Notes under the pieces: model-generated | Told to the model about the DNA's origin: nothing | The model's input: only the letters and a program-made list of their open reading frames with translations | Databases searched by the model: none | Made by a program: the position numbers and the translations under genes | NCBI GenBank assembly: GCA_020632665.1 | Contig: JACKFC010000042.1 | Location: 1 to 34,424, forward strand | From: Deltaproteobacteria bacterium | Lineage (GTDB): Bacteria > Myxococcota_A > UBA9042 | DNA length: 34,424 nt | Direction of reading: 5' to 3' | Shown: positions 6,689-15,000 of the stretch, one piece after another | How positions within the stretch are numbered: the stretch's first letter is position 1 | Layout: every line of letters begins with the position of its first letter

Positions 6689-8128
6689 TCAGTAGCCGGT
6701 GCAATATTGGAAGTGCATCGGATCGCCGAAATGGCCGCCCCAATAGAAGCCGTGGCGCTCGAAATACGGGATCAGCAGGTTCTGCCCGTCGGAGACCTTC
6801 ATATTCGCACGCTTCTTCACCATCGGATTCCACGCAGCATTGACGTCGATCGCGATGCCCCAGGCGTGGGTGGACCAACTGCCGGTGGTGCCGCGCTTGC
6901 GCCGGTAGACGTAGCAGCCGTCGTAGGTGCGGATGTGCTCGGAGAGGCCGTCACGGTGGACGTCCTCGAATACGGCGGCGAGCTTGTCGGCGATCTTGCC
7001 GTGGCAAGGCACGTTGACGATGGCGCCACCAGGGCCAGCACGCATCGCCCGGCTGACGATGCCGGTTCCTGGTTCGCCGAAGACCCGCCGAATCTGCGCC
7101 AGGCCATTGGGTCGGTCGGTGCCGCCGGCGGCGTCCTGGGCCGGCACGCCGGGACTGGCGCCAGGCTGCCCGGTGCGGATGTCGCGACCGAACATCGCGC
7201 GCAGCGTCAGCGGCCCCGGGATGCCGTCGACCTCGAGGCCGTGCGCCTTCTGCCAGGCGCCGACCGCACGCACCAGCTCCGCGTCCACGGTGCCGTCGAC
7301 GGGCTTGCCGAGGTGTCCTTCGAGCTGACGCAGCACCGACGGGGTGTATTGGCTGCGGTGCCGACGAAGCCAATCGGCCGCCGACCAGACCCCCTGCTCG
7401 GAGAGGATCGCGCCATCCGCCGGGGGCGCCACCCGTGGCGGTGGGTCCCGCCGGATGTCGCGACCAAACATCGCGCCGAGGGTGCCAGGACCGGCGATGC
7501 CGTCGACGCCGAGGCCGCGGCTGCGCTGCCAGCCGGCGACGTGGCGGATCGTGTCGCCACCGAGGACGCCGTCCTGCTTGCAGCCGACAGCTTCTTGGAT
7601 TCGACGCACGACGTGGTTGCGGTAGAGGCTGCCGTTGCGCTCGTAGTAGCGGATCGCCGCGGCGAGGGCGTCACCGCGCAGCGCGATCGGGGCGACCACG
7701 GGGGCGGCCGCCTCTGCCGGTGCGGCCACGGGCGGCGCGGGTGTCGTCGCGGCCTCCGCGTCGCCGCTGGTCTCGCCGCTTCCGCCTGGCGCGGCGCGCC
7801 CATCCAGCTCGCGCGGGATGACCAGCGAGGTGCCGACCGCGAGGGCGTTCTTATTCGGCACGACGGCGCGGTTCGCTGCCCAGAGCTTGGGCCAGAGCCG
7901 CGGATCGCCGAGCTCTCGGCCGGAGATGGTCCACAGCGAGTCACCGCGCTCGACCCGGATCCGACGGCCGGCCTCGCGCGCCTGTGGCGAAGGAGCGACG
8001 GCGGCGGCGCCGGCGGCATAGGACCCGGCGGGGCCTGTGGACCCCTGCGGCGCGGTCGCGTTCTGGCCGCTCGGGGCGCCCGATCGCGGTTGTTGCGGTT
8101 GCTGTTGCGGCTGAGCCTGCTGCGGCAT
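6689..8128 (-). CDS. LysM / peptidoglycan-binding / M15 peptidase (cell-wall hydrolase)
   Basis: The 479-residue protein is modular. A Gln/Pro/Ala-rich N-terminus (1-50) is followed by a LysM domain (about 56-105, RVERGDSLWTISGRELGD). Two peptidoglycan-binding-domain-1-like repeats (about 175-225 and 275-318) both end in MFGRDIR. The C-terminal M15 peptidase domain (345-479) has zinc ligands H421 and D428 in STHAWGIAIDVN and H472 in DPMHFQY. Such M15_4 enzymes are LD- or DD-carboxypeptidase/endopeptidases that cut peptidoglycan stem peptides. No signal peptide is visible from the ATG at 8128, which has GGAGG upstream. Export may use another route, or the true N-terminus may differ. It lies 126 nt downstream of cysS on the same strand. 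Confidence 0.88.
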   Translation of the reverse strand: MPQQAQPQQQPQQPRSGAPSGQNATAPQGSTGPAGSYAAGAAAVAPSPQAREAGRRIRVERGDSLWTISGRELGDPRLWPKLWAANRAVVPNKNALAVGTSLVIPRELDGRAAPGGSGETSGDAEAATTPAPPVAAPAEAAAPVVAPIALRGDALAAAIRYYERNGSLYRNHVVRRIQEAVGCKQDGVLGGDTIRHVAGWQRSRGLGVDGIAGPGTLGAMFGRDIRRDPPPRVAPPADGAILSEQGVWSAADWLRRHRSQYTPSVLRQLEGHLGKPVDGTVDAELVRAVGAWQKAHGLEVDGIPGPLTLRAMFGRDIRTGQPGASPGVPAQDAAGGTDRPNGLAQIRRVFGEPGTGIVSRAMRAGPGGAIVNVPCHGKIADKLAAVFEDVHRDGLSEHIRTYDGCYVYRRKRGTTGSWSTHAWGIAIDVNAAWNPMVKKRANMKVSDGQNLLIPYFERHGFYWGGHFGDPMHFQYCTGY

Positions 8129-8254
8129 CGGGGGCCTCCGGGCACGTCGCTCGACGCCGCGACAAGGTCGCCGTTCCGCTACGTCTGCGCCAGAGTCCTC
8201 CCGTGAGGATCACGGTTCGCTGGGGTCATCGCTCCCCATCGAAGGGTCGGATGC

Positions 8255-9733
8255 TCAATCGTGCAGCCGCACACGCCAGCGCACGCCGTCGGCGGCGTCC
8301 ATGACCACCACGCCGAGCCCGTCGAGCTCCTCGCGGATGGCGTCGGCGCGGGCCCAGTCTTTCGCCGCACGCGCGGCAGTGCGCTCCTCGAGCAGCCCGT
8401 CGACGCGGCTCGGATCCACGCCCAACGCAGCGAGGCGCTTGCTCTTCACCTCTTCGTCGAAGGCGAGCGAGGTCTGGTTCATCAACCCGAGCGCCTTGCC
8501 GCACAGGGCGAAGGCCGTCAGCGCCGGCGCGACCACGGAACCGGCGCGCTTTTTCGCCTTCTTGTGGTTGCCGAGGCGGTTGATCGCGCGGGAGAGCTCG
8601 AAGAGGTGCGCCAGCGCGGCCGCGGTGTTGAAGTCGGTGTCGAGCGCTTCGTGGAAGCGGTCGGCGAAGGCGTTGCCGAGCTTCCAGACCGTCGCGGCGT
8701 CCTCCCCGAGGTCCGAGACGACGCGCTCGGCGTCTTCCTCGCCGCCGAAGGACTCCGCGACCTCGCGCGCCTCGTAGAGCCGGGCCAGCATGCCGAGCGC
8801 GTCGGGCAGCGCCTCGTCGCCCCAGGGCAGCGGCGAGCGGTAGTGGTTCTGCAGGTAGTACAGGCGCAGCGCCTCGGCCGGGAAGCGATCGAGGGCGTCG
8901 TGGACGTTGATCACGTTGCCCAGCGATTTGCCCATCTTCTGGCCAGACGCCATGGTCAACAGGCCGTTGTGCATCCAATAGCGGGCGAAGTGCGCGCCGT
9001 TGCCGCACTCCGACTGCGCGACCTCGTTCTCGTGGTGCGGGAAGACCAGGTCGAGGCCGCCGCCGTGGATGTCGATGGTGTCGCCGAGCGAGGCCTTCGC
9101 CATCGCCGAGCACTCGATATGCCAGCCGGGGCGGCCGTCGCCCCAGGGGCTCGGCCAGGTCGGCTCGCCCGGCTTGGCCGCCTTCCACAGCGCGAAATCG
9201 GCGGGGTGGCGCTTGCCCGGCATCTCTTCGGCCGAGCGCAGCTCATCGAGTTTCTGCCCGGAGAGCTTGCCGTAGCCGTCGAAATTCTCGACCGCGAACC
9301 AGACCGAACCCTCGCTCTGGTAGGCGTAGCCGCGACGGACCAAGGCCTCGATCAGCTCGACGATGGCGTCGATGCTGGTGCTCACCCGCGGCTCGGCGTC
9401 GGGCATGCCGAGGCCGAGGTTAGCGACGTCGCGGTGGAAATACGCGATGTAGCGGGCCGCGAGCGCGACCGGATCGTCGCCGATCTCGCCGGCACGGCGG
9501 ATGATCTTGTCGTCCACGTCGGTGAAGTTGCGGACGAACGTCACCTCCCAGTCGCGGTGCCGCAGGTAGCGGACGAAGGTGTCGAAGACGACCATCGCCC
9601 GCGCGTGGCCGACGTGGATATGGTCGTAGACCGTCATGCCGCAGACGTAGAGGCCGACGTGGCCGGGGCGCAGCGGCTCGAAGTCCTCGGTCTGGCGGGA
9701 GAGCGTATTGTAGAGGCGGAAGGGATGCGGCAT
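8255..9733 (-). CDS. cysS: cysteine--tRNA ligase
   Basis: This 492-residue class I aminoacyl-tRNA synthetase charges tRNA-Cys with cysteine in the cytosol. Family marks are all visible: LYVCGMTVYDHIHVGHARAM, with the zinc ligand C31 and HVGH in place of HIGH; NFTDVDDKIIRRA; WHIECSAMA with the second zinc Cys; FPHHENEVAQSE with the His/Glu zinc ligands; and KMGKSLGN as the KMSKS loop. The DALR-type anticodon-binding helical region makes up the last 120 residues. The length is slightly over the bacterial norm of about 460. I chose the ATG at 9733 because MPHPFRLYNTL matches the family start. It follows the DUF177 gene by 31 nt and is probably cotranscribed with it. Confidence 0.97.
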   Translation of the reverse strand: MPHPFRLYNTLSRQTEDFEPLRPGHVGLYVCGMTVYDHIHVGHARAMVVFDTFVRYLRHRDWEVTFVRNFTDVDDKIIRRAGEIGDDPVALAARYIAYFHRDVANLGLGMPDAEPRVSTSIDAIVELIEALVRRGYAYQSEGSVWFAVENFDGYGKLSGQKLDELRSAEEMPGKRHPADFALWKAAKPGEPTWPSPWGDGRPGWHIECSAMAKASLGDTIDIHGGGLDLVFPHHENEVAQSECGNGAHFARYWMHNGLLTMASGQKMGKSLGNVINVHDALDRFPAEALRLYYLQNHYRSPLPWGDEALPDALGMLARLYEAREVAESFGGEEDAERVVSDLGEDAATVWKLGNAFADRFHEALDTDFNTAAALAHLFELSRAINRLGNHKKAKKRAGSVVAPALTAFALCGKALGLMNQTSLAFDEEVKSKRLAALGVDPSRVDGLLEERTAARAAKDWARADAIREELDGLGVVVMDAADGVRWRVRLHD

Positions 9734-9764
9734 GGCGAGGATCCTCGGGTGGGTCGCGTTTCGT

Positions 9765-10343
9765 TCAGGCTTGGGTGGGCTCGTCGGTGTCGGAGGCGGA
9801 TCCGGTTCCGGAGCCGAGCTTGCCGAGCAGGTCGGCGAAGGGCCGATGCCGGCCGTCGTCCTCGGGCGGAGGGCCGCCGGCGTGGTAGACGATGGCCTCG
9901 TCTCGGTAGGTGTCGCAGCGGCCGCTGACCGTGTCGGTGCAATCGGGCGCGAACGGGACTTCGACGATGACGGCGTCGAGCAGCATCTCGTCGAGCTCGA
10001 TCGCGACGCCGTCGTGCTCGGAGAGGTCGGGATCGTCGCCCTCGCCGTCGTCGGCGGCGTCGCCCTCGTCGAGCGAGCCCTTGGCGACCCAATGGTGCCG
10101 AACGGTCTGCGCGACCGGCAGGCGCAGCGGATCACCGCAGCGGGAGCAACCGAAGCCGAGCTCGCCTTCGACGCGCGCCTGCACTTCGACGACCTGGTGC
10201 ACCATCTGCGCCTTCCAACGAACGCGGATCGGCTCTTGCACCGAATAATCGCGGCCGAGCCGCTGGGCGAAGGTGTCCGGCAAGACGTCTTCGCCGCTGC
10301 GTGGGCCGTCTTCGAGTTCTTGGAGGCGAATGCGGATGGTCAT
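9765..10343 (-). CDS. YceD/DUF177 family protein (23S rRNA accumulation protein-like)
   Basis: The 192-residue protein has the DUF177 layout: an N-terminal beta region (MTIRIRLQELEDG) and a CxxC in LGFGCSRCGDPLRLPV (C66, C69). A C-terminal acidic stretch (EGDDPDLSEHDGVAIELDEMLLDAVIVEVPFAPDC) follows with a second Cys pair, and the tail is disordered. In Escherichia coli and plants the family is needed for normal 23S rRNA accumulation, and its gene usually precedes rpmF. Here rpmF is absent and cysS follows instead. The ATG at 10343 matches the family start; the frame extends upstream without a family-like sequence. It is divergently transcribed from the sigma-54 activator, 188 nt away. Confidence 0.85.
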   Translation of the reverse strand: MTIRIRLQELEDGPRSGEDVLPDTFAQRLGRDYSVQEPIRVRWKAQMVHQVVEVQARVEGELGFGCSRCGDPLRLPVAQTVRHHWVAKGSLDEGDAADDGEGDDPDLSEHDGVAIELDEMLLDAVIVEVPFAPDCTDTVSGRCDTYRDEAIVYHAGGPPPEDDGRHRPFADLLGKLGSGTGSASDTDEPTQA

Positions 10344-10401
10344 CGTCGGTCTCTGGTGCGATCCGTGCGGAGATCGCGAAGGCCGCGGAGGATGCACGAT
10401 G

Positions 10402-10416
10402 GCCCCGCGTGGGGGC
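10402..10416. other. hairpin in the divergent intergenic region
   Basis: GCCCC, a 5-nt loop and GGGGC form a perfect short stem between the DUF177 gene and the sigma-54 activator gene. It could be an operator half-site pair or part of either leader. I see no convincing -24/-12 or -35/-10 promoter in the 188-nt region, so its role is open. Confidence 0.35.
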
Positions 10417-10531
10417 AAGGGCAGCGCGGTGCGGCTCGGAATGGCAGCATCGCCCAGCGATGAAACAACCCACGAAACATGCTAAGCTCCCGTGACGTCG
10501 CGCCCCCGAGCGACAGAACCGAGGCATATTC

Positions 10532-11989
10532 ATGGCAAAATCCGCACCCTCGGCGGACAACCCCCATGTCGCGAACCACCGCGAACGACTCGTCCGAAAC
10601 AACCGGTCCGAACCGGCCGCCGTCGACCTCGACAGCTTCTTGGCCGAGGTCGGCCCGGCCGCGGCGCTGCGCAGCTTGACCGCCCTGCTGCCCGACGCAG
10701 CGGTCTTCGCCGTCGACGCCGAGCGCAATATCGTCTGCTGGAGCGAGGGCGCCGAACGCTTGCTCGGCTATCGACAAGACGAGGTCGTCGGCCGCTATTG
10801 CTTGCACGCCAACCGCTGCCACCAATGCATGATCGGCTGCGGGATCAGCGAGCACGGGCAGGTCCGGGATGTGCCGCTGGTCCTGCTCCGACGCGACGAA
10901 GAGCCGATCGCGGTGCGCAAGACGGCGCGCGCCTTCCGCAGCGCGGACGGCACATTCCTCGGCGGCATCGAGGTCCTGGTCGCCGATTCGCAAGCCGACG
11001 ACCCGCGCCACCGGGCTGTCCCGGCCGACGCGATCGTGGCCCACGGCATCTTGAGCCGCGACCCCGCCGTGGCCCGCGCGCTCGAGATCGTCCGCAACGT
11101 CGCAGCCACGGATGCGCCGGTGCTGATCCGCGGCGAATCCGGCACGGGCAAGGAGCTCTTCGCCCGCGCGGTGCACGACGCCAGCCCGCGCGCAGAGGGC
11201 CCGTTCATCGCGGTGAATTGCGCCTCGCTCTCCCCCGCGCTCCTCGAGAGCGAGCTCTTCGGCCACAAGAAGGGCGCGTTCACGGGCGCTGTGCGCGACC
11301 ACCCCGGCGTCTTCTCGCGGGCCGGCGGCGGCACCCTCTTCCTCGACGAGGTGGCGGAGATGCCGCAGGACCTGCAGGCGCGGCTGCTGCGGGTGCTGGA
11401 GGACGGCTCGTACACCCCGGTCGGCGGCGAGGCGACCGAACGCGCCGATGTGCGCGTCGTCTCGGCCACCCACCGGTCGCTGCGCGAGATGGTCAAGGGT
11501 GCGCGATTTCGCGAAGACCTGATGTACCGCCTGCGCGTGGTGCCGATCTTCCTGCCTCCGCTGCGCGAGCGCCGCGGCGACGTCGAGTTGTTGCTCTGGC
11601 ACTTCATCGAGAAGCGCAACGCCGAGGGGCGCGGCCGCCGCATCATCCGGGTCGCGCCGGATGCGATGCGCGCCCTGCTCGACCACGGCTGGCCCGGCAA
11701 CGTGCGCGAGCTGAAGAACGTCGTCGACTACGCCTTCGCCGTCGGACGCGGCAGCGAGCTCTCTCTCTCGGAGCTGCCGCCCGAGCTGCTCGCGCGGCCG
11801 AGCGCACCAGGTCAACCGGCGACGCTGCTGGGCAAGCCCCCCTCGCCGCGCGACCTCGGCCCGGACGAGCTGCGGCTGCGGGTCGAGAAGGCGCTCGAGC
11901 AGAGCGGCGGCCATATCGGCGAGGCGTGTACGTTGCTCGGCGTCAGCCGCCCGACGCTGTGGCGCTGGCGCAAGACGCTGGGGCTGTAG
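10532..11989 (+). CDS. sigma-54-dependent transcriptional activator with a Cys-cluster PAS domain
   Basis: This 485-residue cytosolic regulator has three parts. A PAS domain (about 45-155) contains an unusual four-cysteine cluster, C90, C96, C99 and C103, within YCLHANRCHQCMIGCG. The AAA+ central domain (about 170-405) has Walker A GESGTGKE (201-208), the sigma-54-contacting GAFTGA loop (248-253), Walker B GGTLFLDE (266-273) and the sensor-like RFREDLMYRL. A FIS-type helix-turn-helix closes the protein (about 447-485, ALEQSGGHIGEACTLLGVSR). It is complete and should remodel sigma-54 RNA polymerase closed complexes with ATP. The Cys cluster could sense redox or bind a metal or Fe-S centre. There is no receiver domain. 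No adjacent gene shows an obvious sigma-54 promoter, so targets are unknown. The ATG at 10532 is preceded by a weak GAGG. Confidence 0.93.
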   Translation: MAKSAPSADNPHVANHRERLVRNNRSEPAAVDLDSFLAEVGPAAALRSLTALLPDAAVFAVDAERNIVCWSEGAERLLGYRQDEVVGRYCLHANRCHQCMIGCGISEHGQVRDVPLVLLRRDEEPIAVRKTARAFRSADGTFLGGIEVLVADSQADDPRHRAVPADAIVAHGILSRDPAVARALEIVRNVAATDAPVLIRGESGTGKELFARAVHDASPRAEGPFIAVNCASLSPALLESELFGHKKGAFTGAVRDHPGVFSRAGGGTLFLDEVAEMPQDLQARLLRVLEDGSYTPVGGEATERADVRVVSATHRSLREMVKGARFREDLMYRLRVVPIFLPPLRERRGDVELLLWHFIEKRNAEGRGRRIIRVAPDAMRALLDHGWPGNVRELKNVVDYAFAVGRGSELSLSELPPELLARPSAPGQPATLLGKPPSPRDLGPDELRLRVEKALEQSGGHIGEACTLLGVSRPTLWRWRKTLGL

Positions 11990-12009
11990 GCACCCGACGA
12001 GCGCGCATT

Positions 12010-12022
12010 CCAGCCGGGCTGG
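12010..12022. terminator. short hairpin between convergent genes
   Basis: CCAGC, CGG, GCTGG forms a 5-bp stem in the 36-nt gap between the sigma-54 activator and the convergent glycosidase-like lipoprotein gene. There is no T-tract, so this is only a weak terminator candidate for either strand. Confidence 0.25.
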
Positions 12023-12025
12023 CCG

Positions 12026-15000
12026 CTACTTCGCCGCCCAATTGGCGACGGCTGCCGCCTTGCCGAGGTCGATCTCGTAGTAGCCCGTCGCCGCGTTCTT
12101 CCACGGCATCGCGAAGGGCGGCACGACGTCCTTCCACTCATCGCCGGCGCCGCCGTGAACGAGGTGGCCGGTGATGCGCAACGTCGCTGCCTTGGCCGTG
12201 CCCCCGGCCTTGGCTGCCATCGCCGCGGCGCCGAGCGCGGCGCGGGGGATGCGGAAGCTGATGGTGTGCTTGTCCGCCGCGAGCCAGATCCCGGCGCCGC
12301 CGAGCGCTTGTCCGGGAGCGAGGCGGCTGTGTTGGGCAAAAGTGCCGGTCTTCGGATCGCGCGCAAAGACGCCGCACCACGGGCCGTAGCCGTCGCCGAG
12401 ATCGCATCCGGCGCGCAGCCCGATGGCGGCGGTCGGGGTGAACGCCAGCTTCGGTGTGAGGCCGAGATAGGTCATGCCAGTGGCGGTCTGCGGCGGCGTC
12501 GGCGCGCTGGGATCGACGACCTCGACGTAGAGCACGAAGGCCTTGGTCGGGTCTTCGAACGCCTCGGCGACGACCACGCCGGTCAACCAGCGCGCGTCCC
12601 AGGTCAGGGCGAAGCGCTCCCACGGCTGCAGCGTGATGCCGGGCGTGAGTTGGGCTGTGGCCGGCGTCTTGTCGAAGTCGCCGACGCCGTCGAAAGCCCA
12701 TGGCGGGGGCGCGGCTTCGGCCTGGCCTTGCATCGTCAGCAGGCGCAGCGCGTGCACGTCGCGGTAGGCAGAGCCGCTGGTGCCGTCGCCGCCTGGGCCG
12801 CCGTAAAAGCTCGCGTGGCTGAGGTTGGCCATCGACGCGACGGCGGGCCGCGTCAGCAGGACGCGGTACGCCTCCTCGACGTCGAGCGCCGGGATCGTCA
12901 CCGCCGTGCTGCCCCGCGGCGCGTTGCCTTCGACGTGCGCGCCGAGCGTCGCCGGCGCGTCGACCACGACGGCGCCATCGCGCAGCCTCTCGACCCGTAC
13001 CCGCAGGCCGAGGGCGTGCATCCCGGTCGTGACCTCCGCAGGCCCGCCGTGCTGCACCTCCAGCAGGTGGGGACCGCTCCAGCGCGGCAAGAAGGCTTCG
13101 ACCGCGAGGACCTGCTCCTCCGCTCCCACGAGCGGCACGCGACGTGCGTAGCCCGCCGGGTTGCCGCCGAGCGCGACCAGGGCACTGCCGCCCTCGCGCG
13201 CCGCCAACGCGCTGATATCGAGGATGCGCTCGAAATCCTTGCCCCAATGGCAGCGGGTCGCGGCATGCCGGGTCCGCAGCCCGTTGGCGAGCACACCGAC
13301 CACGCTCCAACAATGCGTCGTCGTCGCTGCGTCGGCCACCGGATCGGTATAGGAGGTCGCACCCGTCGTGCCGATCAACGCGCCGTCGCGGAAAATCTCG
13401 AAGCTCGGCGGGTCGTCGGCCGCGTCGTAGCCGAGCGTGACGCCCTTGCTCGGGTCGTTCGCGTCGGCGAGCTGCACCGTCAGCGGCGGCGGATCGGCGA
13501 GCAGCCCAGCGACGCTCGGCGCGGGCGGGGCGGGCTGTAGCGTCGGCGCTGCGGTATCGGTCGCCGAGGTGGAGAGCGTCAGGCTGAGCACCGCGCCGCC
13601 GTCCTGGCTCGCCGCGAGCAGCGCGGCTTCCTTGGCCACCACGACCGACGCGGTACCGACGAGGGCGACCTGTTGCGTCGTGCCGGAGGAGGCGCCGACC
13701 AGCACGACCGACTGCAGCGCGAGTGTGCCGGGGCCGGGCCCGAGCTTGGGCACCTGCAGCTCCAGCGTCAGCGCGATATTCCGCAATTTCAGGCCTTCGA
13801 GCCGGAGCGTGCCGCCATCGGGGAGCCAAGCCGCGGCCCAGCTGCGCGGCACCATCGGCCGCATCTCGACGCCGTCGATTTGCGGTTGCAGGCCAAAGAG
13901 CCCGCCGTCGACCAGGGCGAGCGCGGCGCCTACCGACCAGAGCTGCCGCCGGGAGTTGACGACGGGCCCCGAGGCGTCGAAGCCGCCGGCGCTGTCGGCC
14001 AGCCAATTCTGCCCGCCGGGCCAGGCGAAATTCTCCATATTCGACAGGTTGAGCAGTGCGTAGCGGACCAAGGCGGCGGCGGCGGCAGCGAAGGGATCGG
14101 GCGCGCGGACGTGGGCCGCCGCGAGCGCGACGTAGCCGGTGACGATGGGCCACGTCGCCCGGTTGTGGTAGATCGCCTGCCGCGCCGGTGGATAGAAGAC
14201 CGCGGGACCGGCCGCGGAGGCGGCGTCGGCGAAGGGCAGCCGGGCCAGCCAAGCCCGCGCGGTGGTCGGGTCGATGGCGTCGGTCAGCGCCGCCAGCGCG
14301 ATCGCGAGCGTATCGGCGCGGCCGGCTGGCTGCGGATCGAGCGGCGCACCGAGCCACGCCGGCGGCAGGGTGCGCCCCGGCTCGGCACCGATCGGGACCT
14401 GCGCCGCCTGCCAGAACGCGGCGAGCTGCGCCCGTTGCGCGTCCGCCTCGCTCTTCGCTGCCGCGGCACCGAGGGCGTCGCCGACGTTGGCGCGCATCGC
14501 GGCGAGCGAAGCCCAGGCGTCGGTCCAGAGGACGTTGGTCGAGAGTGCGAAGGTGCGCGCGATCGGGGTCGATTCGCCCGCCATCCAATCCGGATAGGTC
14601 TGCTGCCGCCAGTCGAGGAACGAGGTCTCACCGCGGATCAGGCCGCTCTGCGGGTCGCGAGCGAGCGCGATATCGTCCTGCAGGCTGGCCAGGATCGCCG
14701 GCGTGGCCTCCTCGATCCAGAGCGCCGACTCGGCGCTCGGCAAGACCCGGCTGACGGCCAACGCCGCCCGCGCCCACACCACCCGATCGGTCGAGACCGG
14801 CCAACTTCCGCCAGTGCCGGTGTCTTGGATGATGCGCTTGCTGCCGCCCTGCTTCGGCGCCCGCAGCAAGAAGCGCAGCGTCTCGCGCGAGCGGATCGGG
14901 TCGTGGAGCGAAAGGCCGAGGGCGATCGCGTAGCTGCTGTCGCGGGTCCAGGCGAAGGTCCATTTCTCGCCCGTTTCGAAGCAAGGGCACGGCAGCGGCT

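Noticed and set aside
4774..9928. Long plus-strand open frames opposite the 4711-6579 lipoprotein, the M15 peptidase and cysS
   Set aside because: Their translations are Arg/Ala/Val-rich without motifs, while the minus-strand frames have clear domains, ribosome binding sites and codon bias.
10344..10531. Sigma-54 (-24/-12) promoter between the DUF177 gene and the activator
   Set aside because: TGGCCCC...GGGGGC at 10400-10416 has a GG-like element but lacks the spaced GC-containing -12 box; it reads better as a hairpin.
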